Assembly (NCBI GenBank): GCA_947460825.1
Contig: CANHHA010000004.1
Location: 37,550 to 101,549, forward strand
Direction: 5' to 3'
Length of the DNA: 64,000 bases
Source: Flavobacteriales bacterium
Lineage (GTDB): Bacteria; Bacteroidota; Bacteroidia; Flavobacteriales_D; Crocinitomicaceae
Shown here: positions 28,730 to 38,413 of the stretch, piece by piece
How positions within the stretch are numbered: position 1 is the first letter of the stretch
How the letters are laid out: every line of letters starts with the position of its first letter
The notes under the pieces: generated by a model
What the model was told of the DNA's origin: nothing
Databases searched by the model: none
Seen by the model: only the letters and a program-made list of their open reading frames with translations
Program-made: the position numbers and the translations under genes

Positions 28730-29587
28730 ATGAGATTTAGTTTAATTTATACACTTATTTTCTTTTCATGCCTATCCGTATTTCATGCGCAAAAGATAAG
28801 CGGCAATTGGATTGGTATGTTAACCAATTTCAAGCAAGATTCTTCTAAAGCTATTCCAGTGCTCTTAAGTCATCAGGTAATTTTAAATTTTTCTAATGGA
28901 ACCCTACGGATTGAGGATGATGGGACAGTGCTTCAATATGAAGTATCGGGTGCGATTACAAACAAAAAGAACTTTACACTTAATTCCAGTAAATCTCCTA
29001 TGCTTAAACCTAAAGGAGGAATCTCGGTTCCCTTTAGTATTCAATTTTCCATGAATGATTCGAGCGGTTATGTTGAATCTATTTTTAATGCGCCAGGAAG
29101 CCCCTACCATGGATATCACCTATATCTTGAACGCGACATAAAATCCTACGAGCTTGTTGCTACCCCAATCCTGTCGACGGGTATTTCAAAGGCAATGCTT
29201 TCCAATATTAAGCAGGGAATTCCTGCTAAAGAAAAGCGATTTAAGGAACTGCAACAATTTGAATTTAATCCTGTATTCTTTGAATACAATCGTTATGAGC
29301 TCGACAGCGTATACACCCCTTATTTACTTCGAATTTGCCGAATTCTAAAGAGCCATAGCGACCTTCGGATAAAAATCATTGGAAACACAGATGGAGACGG
29401 CACCGAAGCATTTAACCTGCAATTATCAAAGCAGCGTGCCAATGAAATCAAACTATTTTTAATCTCGCATGGGATACTGAGCGATCGAATGATCGAAACC
29501 TACAACGGTGAATTAAACCCCATTGATTCTAATGAAACCGAGGCAGGCAAGAAAAAGAACCGACGGGTGGACTTTAAATTTATTTAA
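28730..29587 (+). CDS. OmpA-family C-terminal domain protein
   Basis: A 285-residue exported protein. It has a signal peptide (LIFFSCLSVFHAQ), an N-terminal domain of about 150 residues without a recognised family, and a C-terminal OmpA/MotB-like peptidoglycan-binding domain (about residues 180-285). The latter shows EYNRYELDS, LRIKIIGNTDGDGTEAFN and LSKQRANEIKLFL. The C-terminal KKNRRVDFKFI is typical of the fold's last strand. It probably anchors to the cell wall. It runs divergently from the peroxidase gene, and its last 8 bases overlap the end of valS. Confidence 0.9.
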   Translation: MRFSLIYTLIFFSCLSVFHAQKISGNWIGMLTNFKQDSSKAIPVLLSHQVILNFSNGTLRIEDDGTVLQYEVSGAITNKKNFTLNSSKSPMLKPKGGISVPFSIQFSMNDSSGYVESIFNAPGSPYHGYHLYLERDIKSYELVATPILSTGISKAMLSNIKQGIPAKEKRFKELQQFEFNPVFFEYNRYELDSVYTPYLLRICRILKSHSDLRIKIIGNTDGDGTEAFNLQLSKQRANEIKLFLISHGILSDRMIETYNGELNPIDSNETEAGKKKNRRVDFKFI

Positions 29588-32198
29588 GCGCAATAAGCCT
29601 AGACTCCAAAAGCGTAAGTTTTTGAACGGCATCTGCCTCTTTTTGGCGCTCTACCGCAACCACTTGTTCAGGAGCCCCTGCTACGAATCGTTCGTTTGAC
29701 AATTTCCCTTGAACAGCGGCAAGAAAACCTTTTGTATATTTAATTTCTTCCAGGATTTTAGCGCGTTCGCCTTCTACATCGATTAACTCTCCGAATGGAA
29801 TGTAATAAGCTACTCCTTTAACCATAAAACAATGTGCGCCAGCAATTTCATCCGCTTGGCGTTTGAGCTCCGATAAATTACCCATCTTCAGAAGTACCGC
29901 ATCCAACGGATTGGAGGATGTGGAGGCTACAACACATGTCAGCTTTACCTTTTGAGCAATATTCTGTGATTTTCGGAAATTGCGAATGCCAGAAATAATT
30001 TCGAACACTTCATTCATCGAAGTAAGAATATTCTCATTCAAAGGAGACACAACAGGCCAACTAGAAATGATGATATCGTCCCCCTCGGTGCGATCATTTA
30101 GGGTATGCCAGAGTTCTTCCGTGATAAAGGGCATAAATGGGTGCAGCATTTGCATCAATTTTTCAAAGAAAACCTTAGTTTGCGTCAAAGTTTTTAAATC
30201 AATGGGTTGCTCGTATCCCGGCTTGATCATTTCCAAATACCAGGAGCAGAAGTCGTCCCAAATCAACTTATACGTTTCCATCAAGGCGTCTGAGATTCTA
30301 AACTTTTCAAAATGGTCGTTGATCACGATTAAACTCTCATTGAGTCTTTCTTGAAACCAAACAATTGCCTGCGTTGAATGCACAGGTTGATCAAATTCTC
30401 TGACCTCCCAACCCGAAACTAATCGATAGGCATTCCAGATTTTATTGGCAAAATTACGCCCTTGTTCGCACTGGGCAGTATCGAAAGGTAAATCATTCCC
30501 TGCTGGTGAGGAGATTAACGTCCCCACACGGACGCCATCTGCACCGAACTGATTAATCAAATCAATTGGGTCTGGAGAATTGCCCAACGATTTCGACATT
30601 TTTCGCCCTAATTTATCTCGAACTATTCCAGTGTAATATACATTTCTAAACGGAAGATCCCCCAAGTATTCATATCCGGCAATAATCATTCGAGCCACCC
30701 AAAAGAACATGATTTCCGGCGCGGTAACCAAATCATTGGTAGGGTAATAATAGGTTATTTCGGGATTGTTTGGCGACGTAATCCCATTGAACACTGAAAT
30801 AGGCCACAACCAGCTGGAGAACCAGGTATCCAAGACATCCTCATCTTGTTTAATTTCAGAAGCAGTTTTATCAATACCCATGGATTTGAGTAAGGCGATG
30901 GCTTCATTTGCAGAAGCTGCCACTACAAAATCGTTTGCACCCTCACCGTAGAACCAAGCTGGGATTTGGTGTCCCCACCAAAGCTGTCTCGAAATGCACC
31001 AATCTTTCACGTTTTCCATCCAATGCCTGTAGGTATTTTTGAACTTATCTGGAAAAAACCTAATGTCATCATTCATGACATGATCGAGTGCAGGTTGTGC
31101 CAATTCTTTCATAGACAAAAACCACTGCATGGATAATTTTGGTTCTATCACCGCATTGGTTCGTTCTGAAAACCCTACTTTATTGATGTAGTCTTCTGTT
31201 TTAACCAGGTATCCTTTCTCTTGAAGTTCATTCGAAATCCGTTTTCTACATTCAAAGCGATCCACCCCTTCGTAATGTAAGCCATGAGCGTTTAATGTGC
31301 CGTTTTCATTAAACAAGTCGATGGAAGGTAAATTGAATTTCTTGCCAAGCTCGTAGTCGTTAATATCATGAGCCGGTGTGATTTTCAGGCATCCCGTACC
31401 AAAGGTTGGGTCGACATATTCATCGGCTATCACCGGGACTTTTCGACCGGAAATAGGAACAATAACAGTTTTGCCAATCGTATGTGCATAGCGTATATCT
31501 TCCGGATGAACGCACACCGCTGTATCCCCAAGTATGGTTTCAGGTCTGGTAGTTGCAATCGTCAACCAATCGTCTTCTGTGCCTTCAATTTTATAACGGA
31601 TATGATATAACCTGGAATTCACCTCTTTGTACAACACTTCCTCATCGGAAACCGCAGTAAGCGCTTCAGGATCCCAATTGACCATGCGCACCCCGCGATA
31701 AATCTTACCTTTCTTGTGCAGGTCAATGAAGACAGCAATGACCGATTTGGAATACTCGGGATCCATGGTAAAATGCGTTCGCTCCCAGTCACAAGAGGCC
31801 CCTAATTTCTTCAGCTGTTCAAGAATAATACCACCATGCTTATCCTTCCATTCAAAGGCGTGCTTCAAGAATTCTTCTCGAGTTAGATCGGTTTTATTGA
31901 TTCCTTCTAACTTCAGTTTTTGTACCACTTTCGCTTCGGTAGCGATCGAAGCATGATCTGTTCCAGGAACCCAACATGCATTTTTTCCCAACATCCGTGC
32001 TCTTCGCACTAACACATCTTGAATGGTATTATTCAGCATATGCCCCATATGTAGTACCCCAGTAACATTTGGCGGGGGAATTACGACGGTGTAGGGGTCA
32101 CGCTCATCCGGGGTGGAATGAAAGTAGTTTTTGGATAACCAATAGGAATACCATTTATTTTCTACTTCTCCGGGAACAAATGTTTTAGGAATTTCCAT
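29580..32198 (-). CDS. valS: Valine--tRNA ligase
   Basis: A class Ia aminoacyl-tRNA synthetase with an editing domain, 872 residues, as expected for bacterial ValRS. The HIGH motif appears as NVTGVLHMGHMLN near residues 43-55, and KMSKS in KLGRKMSKSLGNSPDP. The CP1 editing domain lies between (TIATTRPETILGDTAVCVHP). The C-terminal coiled-coil arm begins about residue 800 and ends the protein. The C-terminus overlaps the convergent OmpA-like gene by 8 bases. Confidence 0.98.
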   Translation of the reverse strand: MEIPKTFVPGEVENKWYSYWLSKNYFHSTPDERDPYTVVIPPPNVTGVLHMGHMLNNTIQDVLVRRARMLGKNACWVPGTDHASIATEAKVVQKLKLEGINKTDLTREEFLKHAFEWKDKHGGIILEQLKKLGASCDWERTHFTMDPEYSKSVIAVFIDLHKKGKIYRGVRMVNWDPEALTAVSDEEVLYKEVNSRLYHIRYKIEGTEDDWLTIATTRPETILGDTAVCVHPEDIRYAHTIGKTVIVPISGRKVPVIADEYVDPTFGTGCLKITPAHDINDYELGKKFNLPSIDLFNENGTLNAHGLHYEGVDRFECRKRISNELQEKGYLVKTEDYINKVGFSERTNAVIEPKLSMQWFLSMKELAQPALDHVMNDDIRFFPDKFKNTYRHWMENVKDWCISRQLWWGHQIPAWFYGEGANDFVVAASANEAIALLKSMGIDKTASEIKQDEDVLDTWFSSWLWPISVFNGITSPNNPEITYYYPTNDLVTAPEIMFFWVARMIIAGYEYLGDLPFRNVYYTGIVRDKLGRKMSKSLGNSPDPIDLINQFGADGVRVGTLISSPAGNDLPFDTAQCEQGRNFANKIWNAYRLVSGWEVREFDQPVHSTQAIVWFQERLNESLIVINDHFEKFRISDALMETYKLIWDDFCSWYLEMIKPGYEQPIDLKTLTQTKVFFEKLMQMLHPFMPFITEELWHTLNDRTEGDDIIISSWPVVSPLNENILTSMNEVFEIISGIRNFRKSQNIAQKVKLTCVVASTSSNPLDAVLLKMGNLSELKRQADEIAGAHCFMVKGVAYYIPFGELIDVEGERAKILEEIKYTKGFLAAVQGKLSNERFVAGAPEQVVAVERQKEADAVQKLTLLESRLIALK

Positions 32199-32258
32199 GA
32201 CGTTTCTTTGGCGCGAAGATACATATTTCAGCTCAAACAGCTCCGCTCCTTAAACAGT

Positions 32259-32639
32259 CTATTGTTTCTGCGGCAAGACGTTTCCTCGTATGGTGAGCAC
32301 AACAGGGGGCGCTTTATCGGAGGTAACGGTAATGGTTTTAACAAATTCACCCACGCGTTTTGTGTCGTAAGAAACACTAATCGTACCCGACTTTTTCTTT
32401 TTGATCGGGTTTTCAGGCTTCTCCGCGGTCGTGCATCCGCAACTTGTTTGAACATTGGTGATGGTAATTGTTTCACCGGTAGCATTAGTAAACTTAAAGT
32501 TGAAGAGCTCTTTAGAGTCGTAAGGAATGTCTTTACGTTCAATTTCGACGAGATCGAACCGTAATATTTTTTTTGAAGTGGATTGGGCCGAGACAGAAGT
32601 GCTAATTAATAGGAGGAAAAATAATAAAAATGATTTCAT
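32259..32639 (-). CDS. DUF1573 domain exported protein
   Basis: A 126-residue protein with a signal peptide (SFLLFFLLLISTSVSAQ) and a single immunoglobulin-like DUF1573 domain. The family's hallmark is present: FKFTNATGETITITNVQTSC then GCTTAEKP, with the paired cysteines, and GTISVSYDTKRVGEFVKTI. These short Ig-like envelope proteins are abundant in Bacteroidetes, and their role is not known. A TAAATTTG box on the minus strand lies 14 nt upstream of the ATG. Confidence 0.92.
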   Translation of the reverse strand: MKSFLLFFLLLISTSVSAQSTSKKILRFDLVEIERKDIPYDSKELFNFKFTNATGETITITNVQTSCGCTTAEKPENPIKKKKSGTISVSYDTKRVGEFVKTITVTSDKAPPVVLTIRGNVLPQKQ

Positions 32640-32688
32640 ATGGTAGCTTTTAACAAATTTAATAGAATAGTGATAAAACTCCTCATGT

Positions 32689-33282
32689 TCACCTGTGATT
32701 TTTAATTTCTTGCCAAATCCATTGAATCATGGGATAAGAATCCGTGATGTATTGTTCCGCATCGGATAAATCTACAAAAGCCACCTTGGTAATCCCTTCT
32801 TTCTTCTGTGGCTTTAGGTTATAGTTGGGTTCAGCAGACATTAGAAACCACGAGGTTTCTTTGAGAACGATTTTGCCTTTCATTGGGTAGAGGTGATGCG
32901 TAACGATAGGGGTTAAAGACTGAACCGTTAAATCCAATTGGCCACACTCCTCTGCCACTTCTCTCAAGGCTGCCTGCATTGGGAATTCATCACCATCAAT
33001 CCATCCTTTCGGTAGATCCCACACCTTGTTTTTAAAAATTAATAGGAGCTTGTTATCTGAAAAAACGATGCCCCCAGCCGCCTTAATCAACCTAAACTGA
33101 GCCTTGAATTCGATGAATGTCGTTTGAATAGAAAGTTGGTTATTTGCTTGAGCATGAATAGCTTTCCACCACTTCATGGAGGGACTAACAGAATCTCCCG
33201 TAACTATTTCACAATCTTGCTGTTCATAACTACCAAGGAAAAGTTTCATTTTCTCAGTAAAAACAATATAATTTTGTGCCAT
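32689..33282 (-). CDS. Nudix hydrolase
   Basis: A 197-residue protein with a complete Nudix box, GWIDGDEFPMQAALREVAEE followed by CGQ, matching Gx5Ex7REUxEExGU at about residues 95-117. These enzymes hydrolyse nucleoside diphosphates linked to another group; the substrate cannot be read from the sequence. An N-terminal region of about 65 residues precedes the Nudix fold and is common in Bacteroidetes members next to pyrE. The start codon overlaps the divergent pyrE ATG within CCATGG. Confidence 0.93.
   Translation of the reverse strand: MAQNYIVFTEKMKLFLGSYEQQDCEIVTGDSVSPSMKWWKAIHAQANNQLSIQTTFIEFKAQFRLIKAAGGIVFSDNKLLLIFKNKVWDLPKGWIDGDEFPMQAALREVAEECGQLDLTVQSLTPIVTHHLYPMKGKIVLKETSWFLMSAEPNYNLKPQKKEGITKVAFVDLSDAEQYITDSYPMIQWIWQEIKNHR
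33269..33276 (+). promoter_or_regulatory. -7 promoter box of pyrE (TAATTTTG), inside the Nudix gene
   Basis: An exact TAnnTTTG match four bases (tgcc) before the pyrE ATG at 33281. The box lies in the first codons of the divergent Nudix gene. It predicts a leaderless pyrE mRNA. Confidence 0.6.
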
Positions 33283-33925
33283 GGTTTATGACAAAGATAG
33301 CGCATTGCGCATTGCGGGAGAATTATTACGTATTAAAGCAGTGAAACTTCAACCACAAGAACCATTCACGTGGGCATCCGGATGGAAATCTCCAATTTAT
33401 TGTGACAATCGAAAAACACTTTCATTTCCTACGGTTAGGACATACATTCGTCAACGCTTAGCGGAAATCGTGGAAAAGGAATTTGGGAAACCGGATGTAA
33501 TCGCTGGAATTGCCACTGGAGGAATCCCTCAAGGAGTTTTAGTGGCTCAAGAATTAGGGTTGCCTTTCATCTACATTCGAAGTAACGTAAAAGATCATGG
33601 TTTAGGGAATTTAATTGAAGGGACTTATGAAGCGGGTCAAAATGTAGTGGTGGTGGAAGACCTGATTTCGACGGGTGGAAGCAGTTTACAAGGAGTGCAA
33701 GCATTGAAAGATGCGGGCATGAAAGTTAAAGGGCTCGTTGCTATTTTCTCGTATGGATTTCAAACCGCAGAGGAGGCGTTTGATCAAGCAGAGGTTCCAT
33801 TTATTGTTTTATCGGATTATGACCATTTGATTGAGCAAGCCGTATATTTGGAGTACATTAAAGAAGAAGAATTAGATCAACTAAAAAAATGGAGAGAAAT
33901 CCCATCTGATTGGACTCCATCTTGA
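33281..33925 (+). CDS. pyrE: Orotate phosphoribosyltransferase
   Basis: Converts orotate and PRPP to orotidine 5'-monophosphate in pyrimidine synthesis. The 214 residues match the family. The PRPP-binding motif is VVVVEDLISTGGSSLQGVQ at about residues 120-138. Substrate-binding elements include FTWASGWKSPIYCDNRKTLS near residues 27-46 and IAGIATGGIPQGVLVA. The ATG shares two bases with the opposite-strand Nudix ATG. A small SRPBCC gene follows after 3 bases. Confidence 0.97.
   Translation: MVYDKDSALRIAGELLRIKAVKLQPQEPFTWASGWKSPIYCDNRKTLSFPTVRTYIRQRLAEIVEKEFGKPDVIAGIATGGIPQGVLVAQELGLPFIYIRSNVKDHGLGNLIEGTYEAGQNVVVVEDLISTGGSSLQGVQALKDAGMKVKGLVAIFSYGFQTAEEAFDQAEVPFIVLSDYDHLIEQAVYLEYIKEEELDQLKKWREIPSDWTPS
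33292..33299 (-). promoter_or_regulatory. -7 promoter box of the Nudix gene (TATCTTTG), inside pyrE
   Basis: An exact TAnnTTTG match on the minus strand, 9 nt before the Nudix ATG at 33282 and within codons 4-7 of pyrE. Together with the box at 33269-33276 it forms a face-to-face promoter pair less than 20 bases apart. Confidence 0.55.
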
Positions 33926-33928
33926 CGC

Positions 33929-34324
33929 ATGCACATCCTCAGTAATCAGTTTACCGTTAATTCAACATGCGATAACATTTTAGGGTATCTATCTTTACCC
34001 TCGAATCTGGAAAAAATCCTCCCCTCAGAGCGCATACACGCTTTTGAGGCAGACCAAACCCAATGCAGCTTTAAAATTCAAGGAGGCATCACCATTAGCC
34101 TTGTGTTTGTGTCACGATCAGAGTTTGGCGTGAGGTATAAAAGCGGCGTAAATAGTCCGTTTCCATTTGAATTAAAGATCGATACGGTACCCCTTGACAA
34201 TCAATGTACCGGGAAGCTTGAATTTCAGGGAGAAACACCACCATTTATTGCGATGATGGCAAAAGGACCGCTAACAGCCCTGTTTAATGACATGGGAAAA
34301 AACCTTGTAGCTGAATTCAGATAA
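33929..34324 (+). CDS. SRPBCC-like (START/Bet v1 fold) protein, function unknown
   Basis: A 131-residue cytoplasmic protein whose pattern suggests the SRPBCC fold: an initial strand, an interrupted pair of helices (VNSTCDNILGYLSLPSNLEK), a curved beta-sheet, and a long C-terminal helix (ALFNDMGKNLVAEF). Proteins like this next to pyrE are common in flavobacteria, but their ligand is unknown. It begins 3 bases after pyrE, so co-transcription is likely. Its last 8 bases overlap convergent birA. Confidence 0.78.
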   Translation: MHILSNQFTVNSTCDNILGYLSLPSNLEKILPSERIHAFEADQTQCSFKIQGGITISLVFVSRSEFGVRYKSGVNSPFPFELKIDTVPLDNQCTGKLEFQGETPPFIAMMAKGPLTALFNDMGKNLVAEFR

Positions 34325-35045
34325 CCCACTGGATTTCTCCATGCTTCAACACAACTTCTTCCGCTTCCGTTTTCAGCACTAAGTGTCCCAAATCATCAAC
34401 TCCTTGAATCGTTGCACTCACCTGCCTACCTCGAATGACAAAGGGATACGATTCATTTCGTCGAAACAAGTTCCGTTCATAACGTGCCTTCAAGGAATGA
34501 GAAACATTACACAAGGCATGATTTGTTGCTAGCGAATCACAAATTGTCCACAAAAAATCTTCCGGCTGCACATGCTTTTCAGTGCATAACTTTATGGAGG
34601 TGGCATTTAATTCTGGAAATACTTGTTGATTCAAATTAATCCCAACCCCAATAATCGCCGATTTAATGAATGCGCCTTGATTGTTTGTTTCAATGAGTAT
34701 GCCTCCAATCTTTGACTGTTCAACAAAAAGGTCATTTGGCCATTTAACGCTGGCATTCACGCCATATCGTTGCAAGGCCTCAACGATACTTACCGCGAAC
34801 CACCAATTGAGCGTAATCCCCTCTAACAATGCCAAATTGTCAGGATAATAGATGAATGAAGTACATAAATTCATCCCTGGGGCAGAATGCCATGAATTTC
34901 CGCGCTGTCCGCGCCCTTTTGTTTGAAAATCTGCCAATACTACTGCTCCTTGTTCCGCAATTCCCTTATTGATGAGATTGGCTGCATAATTGTTAGTAGA
35001 ATCCACGGATTCAAGTTTGAATACCTGTTTACCGAATTTTAGCAT
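34317..35045 (-). CDS. birA: Biotin--[acetyl-CoA-carboxylase] ligase
   Basis: Attaches biotin to carrier proteins via biotinyl-AMP. The 242 residues contain only the catalytic and small C-terminal domains; there is no N-terminal DNA-binding helix-turn-helix, so this is a ligase and not a repressor. The biotin/ATP loop is GRGQRGNSWHSAPGMNLCTS (about residues 46-65). KWPNDLFVEQSKIGGILIE carries the catalytic lysine. A TACCTTTG box on the minus strand (35073-35080) leaves a leader of about 25 nt. Confidence 0.95.
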   Translation of the reverse strand: MLKFGKQVFKLESVDSTNNYAANLINKGIAEQGAVVLADFQTKGRGQRGNSWHSAPGMNLCTSFIYYPDNLALLEGITLNWWFAVSIVEALQRYGVNASVKWPNDLFVEQSKIGGILIETNNQGAFIKSAIIGVGINLNQQVFPELNATSIKLCTEKHVQPEDFLWTICDSLATNHALCNVSHSLKARYERNLFRRNESYPFVIRGRQVSATIQGVDDLGHLVLKTEAEEVVLKHGEIQWVI

Positions 35046-35123
35046 AATTTATTGCCGCCGGGTGTAAAAACCAAAGGTATATTTAAATTAATGAATTAGT
35101 TTTACACCTTGTATAAAAAATTA

Positions 35124-35504
35124 ATGGCAAAGAAGAAAAAAGAATTATCGCATTCAGAAATATTGAGCAATTGTATTGTTGAAGGAATGCAAGAAAACAA
35201 AGCAAAGGATATTGTTGTTATAGATTTAAGGGGTTTAGGTTCCGCAGTCTGTGATTTTTTTGTGATCTGTTCTGGTGAATCAAGTACCCAAGTTGACGGT
35301 ATCACCAATGCCATCACGCGATTTACCCGCAAAACCATGAAGGAAAAACCTTGGCATACGGAAGGTCAACGCAACAGCGAATGGGTCTTGTTGGATTATG
35401 TAAATGTCGTTGCGCATGTCTTTTACAAAGATGCGAGGGGATTTTATGAAATCGAAGATCTATGGGCAGACGGTATACGAACAGACATCCCTAACTTAAA
35501 TTAA
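35124..35504 (+). CDS. rsfS: Ribosomal silencing factor RsfS
   Basis: Binds ribosomal protein uL14 and blocks joining of the subunits when nutrients are short. The 126 residues match the family, with the signature AKDIVVIDLRGLGSAVCDFF followed by VICSGESSTQVDGIT, and the C-terminal WVLLDYVNVVAHVF. The ATG at 35124 is preferred over an upstream TTG because it is preceded by an A-rich run and starts the conserved basic N-terminus. It is 5 bases before ftsH, a linkage common in Bacteroidetes. Confidence 0.96.
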   Translation: MAKKKKELSHSEILSNCIVEGMQENKAKDIVVIDLRGLGSAVCDFFVICSGESSTQVDGITNAITRFTRKTMKEKPWHTEGQRNSEWVLLDYVNVVAHVFYKDARGFYEIEDLWADGIRTDIPNLN

Positions 35505-35509
35505 GAAGT

Positions 35510-37576
35510 ATGTCAGAAGATAAAAAGAAGAGTGGTTTTTCAGTGTATTGGATTTACGCCCTAGCAGGGGTTGCGTTCATCGCTATTCAATTGTTTTACA
35601 GCGCAGAATCCCGAATAACCATCGTTCGAAAGCAAACACTTTTTGAACTAGTTGATTCCAGTGGTATCGAAAAAATCACCATCATCAATGACCAACGCGC
35701 AAACTTCCAACTCAATGGAAGGGGACTTGAATTGGTTAAAACGTTCAAAAAAGGGGAATTTCCAAAGATTTGGAAACAACTTAAAAAAGAGCCTTCTATC
35801 GAAAAGCAAAAAAAGGCCGTAATTGTACTTGAGAACATTGGTGATTTGGGCAATTTTGAGAATAGCCTAGAAAAGGAACGCGGATTTGAATGTGCGCGGG
35901 ACACGGAAACAGATTACTTCGGCACCATTTTAGCCTATTTATTACCCTTTGGGATTATCTTCTTGATTTGGTTTTTTGTCATGCGTAGAATGACGGGCGG
36001 CGGAGGCGCTGGTGGCGGCGGAGGTCAAATCTTCAATATCGGCAAATCTAGGGCTCAACTATACGACAAGGGCAAATCAACGAATATTACGTTCAAGGAT
36101 GTGGCGGGTCTTCAGGGTGCAAAAGAGGAAATTGTCGAAATTGTAGAGTTCCTCAAGAATCCAAAAAAATATACAGATATTGGTGCTAAAATCCCCAAAG
36201 GAGCGCTTTTAGTAGGGCCTCCAGGAACCGGTAAAACGTTGTTGGCAAAAGCGGTAGCTGGCGAAGCCAAAGTTCCGTTCTTTTCGTTATCCGGATCCGA
36301 TTTTGTAGAGATGTTTGTAGGTGTGGGGGCGTCACGTGTTCGCGATCTTTTCAGACAAGCAAAAGAAAAAGCACCTTCGATAATCTTTATTGATGAAATA
36401 GATGCCATTGGGCGTGCCCGAGGTAAAAACAACGGGTTCAATTCAAATGATGAACGAGAAAACACCTTGAACCAATTACTCACAGAAATGGATGGATTTG
36501 GAACCAACAGTGGGGTAATCATTCTTGCGGCAACCAACCGAGCCGACGTATTAGACAGCGCATTAATGAGGGCAGGACGCTTTGACCGCCAGATTTATGT
36601 AGACATGCCTGACTTAAACGAGCGAAAAGAAATTTTCCAAGTACATTTAAAACCCTTAAAACTGGAAGAAGGTTTGGATATTGATTTCTTGGCCAAACAA
36701 ACTCCTGGATTTAGTGGGGCAGACATCGCAAACCTGTGCAATGAAGCAGCGCTCATTGCAGCCAGAAAAGAGAAAAAGAAGGTCGCAAAACAAGACTTCC
36801 TTGACGCGGTGGATCGTATTGTGGGTGGATTGGAAAAGAAGAATAAGATTATCACCAAAAACGAAAAGAAAACAATTGCCATACACGAAGCGGGGCATGC
36901 CACCATTTCTTGGTTATTAGAATATGCCAACCCCCTAGTGAAGGTTACGATTGTTCCTCGCGGACAATCCTTGGGTGCCGCTTGGTATTTACCAGAAGAA
37001 CGAAGCATTACGACCACCGAACAGTTATTGGATCAAATGTGTTCTGCCTTGGGTGGACGAGCAGCGGAGGAGTTAGTGTTTTCAAAAATCAGTACAGGAG
37101 CATTAAGTGACTTAGAAAAAGTAACCAAGCAGGCATATGCCATGGTTTCAATCTATGGATTAAACAAGCGTGTAGGTAATGTTTCATTTTATGATTCACA
37201 GGGTAGAGATGCCTTTACCAAGCCATATTCCGATGAAACGGCTAAAATTATCGATGAGGAAGTCTCATTATTGATAGAAAGCCAATATCAACGAGCGTTA
37301 AAGATTCTAACAGAAAATAAAGATAAATTGGAACAATTAGCTGAAAAACTCTTAGTTGACGAGGTGATCTTTAAAGAGAATCTGGAAGAAGTTTTCGGAA
37401 AGCGGCAGTGGGAACCGGCAGAAATCGTAGAGGAAAGCCAACCAACGGTTGAAACCCCTGAAGCTTCAGCACCAACTTCCGAAGTGCCTAACACGGATGA
37501 AGCACCGATTAGTAATACAGAAGAGCCGTCTGGCGAATCCGAATCCACAACCGATGAGGCGCCTAGTGACCAATAG
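35510..37576 (+). CDS. ftsH: ATP-dependent zinc metalloprotease FtsH
   Basis: A membrane-anchored AAA+ protease that degrades misfolded membrane proteins and some regulators. The 688 residues contain two membrane segments (about 10-28 and 137-157). A Gly-rich linker follows. Walker A is GPPGTGKT near residue 237, Walker B is [11 protein letters not shown], and the second region of homology is in [20 protein letters not shown]. The zinc site is HEAGH near residue 464. The last 55 or so residues are an acidic Glu/Pro/Ser/Thr-rich tail that looks disordered. cdsA starts 12 bases later. Confidence 0.98.
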   Translation: MSEDKKKSGFSVYWIYALAGVAFIAIQLFYSAESRITIVRKQTLFELVDSSGIEKITIINDQRANFQLNGRGLELVKTFKKGEFPKIWKQLKKEPSIEKQKKAVIVLENIGDLGNFENSLEKERGFECARDTETDYFGTILAYLLPFGIIFLIWFFVMRRMTGGGGAGGGGGQIFNIGKSRAQLYDKGKSTNITFKDVAGLQGAKEEIVEIVEFLKNPKKYTDIGAKIPKGALLVGPPGTGKTLLAKAVAGEAKVPFFSLSGSDFVEMFVGVGASRVRDLFRQAKEKAPSIIFIDEIDAIGRARGKNNGFNSNDERENTLNQLLTEMDGFGTNSGVIILAATNRADVLDSALMRAGRFDRQIYVDMPDLNERKEIFQVHLKPLKLEEGLDIDFLAKQTPGFSGADIANLCNEAALIAARKEKKKVAKQDFLDAVDRIVGGLEKKNKIITKNEKKTIAIHEAGHATISWLLEYANPLVKVTIVPRGQSLGAAWYLPEERSITTTEQLLDQMCSALGGRAAEELVFSKISTGALSDLEKVTKQAYAMVSIYGLNKRVGNVSFYDSQGRDAFTKPYSDETAKIIDEEVSLLIESQYQRALKILTENKDKLEQLAEKLLVDEVIFKENLEEVFGKRQWEPAEIVEESQPTVETPEASAPTSEVPNTDEAPISNTEEPSGESESTTDEAPSDQ

Positions 37577-37588
37577 GGTTTAATCCGT

Positions 37589-38404
37589 ATGAGTAACTTA
37601 GCACTACGAATCATCACTGGATCCATCCTGGGAATATTAATCTTGGGATCAGTTTTGGCAGGCCCTTGGATTCAGGGCATTGTTTTCAGTGCATTTATGA
37701 TTGTTGGATTGTTGGAATTCTATCGCATGTGTGACCGACTTTCGTTTGTCCATGTTTCGAAAGAAATGGGTGTATTCATAGGGATCTTCATCTATGTGTT
37801 ATTGCTCGGCATGAGTATCGAACTACTCCCAATCATTTCGATAACTGTTGTATTCCCCTTGTTTTTTAGTCTAATACTCGTTGAGCTATGGAAGAAACAT
37901 CCACAACCTTTGCTCAACATTGCCGTGTTGGTGTTAGGAATAATCTACGTGGTCATACCCTTCTATTTAAGCATTGACTTAAACCTGAGAAACAACCAAT
38001 ATTTACCTAACGTAGCGGGAATGTTACTTTTAATTTGGACCAACGATACGATGGCCTATTTCGTTGGTAAAAAATGGGGGAAACATAAATTATTCGAGCG
38101 AATTTCCCCTAAAAAAACCTGGGAAGGTACACTTGGTGGAATTGTATTTACCTTGTTGTTTGGGGTTATTATAGGAACATACATTAACCAAGGACTGACC
38201 TTGTTTTGGGTTGTCTCGGCCGTTATTATTGGGCCGTGTGCCATCTTTGGGGATTTGTTGGAATCGTTATTCAAACGGAGTTTAGAAATCAAGGATAGTG
38301 GAAGTATATTACCTGGTCATGGCGGCGTATTAGACCGCTTTGATGCAGCGCTTTTCAGCATCCCTTTCTTTTATTGTTGGTATATGCTCTATTTTTATTG
38401 GTAA
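37589..38404 (+). CDS. cdsA: Phosphatidate cytidylyltransferase
   Basis: An integral membrane enzyme that makes CDP-diacylglycerol from phosphatidic acid and CTP. The 271 residues carry about eight hydrophobic segments. The family signature is the C-terminal block SGSILPGHGGVLDRFDAALF (about residues 240-259). It lies between ftsH and psd and belongs with the latter to phosphatidylethanolamine synthesis. The phosphatidylserine synthase needed between them is not in the window. Confidence 0.95.
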   Translation: MSNLALRIITGSILGILILGSVLAGPWIQGIVFSAFMIVGLLEFYRMCDRLSFVHVSKEMGVFIGIFIYVLLLGMSIELLPIISITVVFPLFFSLILVELWKKHPQPLLNIAVLVLGIIYVVIPFYLSIDLNLRNNQYLPNVAGMLLLIWTNDTMAYFVGKKWGKHKLFERISPKKTWEGTLGGIVFTLLFGVIIGTYINQGLTLFWVVSAVIIGPCAIFGDLLESLFKRSLEIKDSGSILPGHGGVLDRFDAALFSIPFFYCWYMLYFYW

Positions 38405-38413
38405 ATTCACCCC

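Noticed and set aside
32208..32564. Overlapping plus and minus frames near 32.2-32.5 kb
   Set aside because: Both overlap the DUF1573 gene, whose signal peptide and Cys signature are convincing.
36112..36537. 141-codon minus-strand frame
   Set aside because: It is antisense to the highly conserved AAA region of ftsH.
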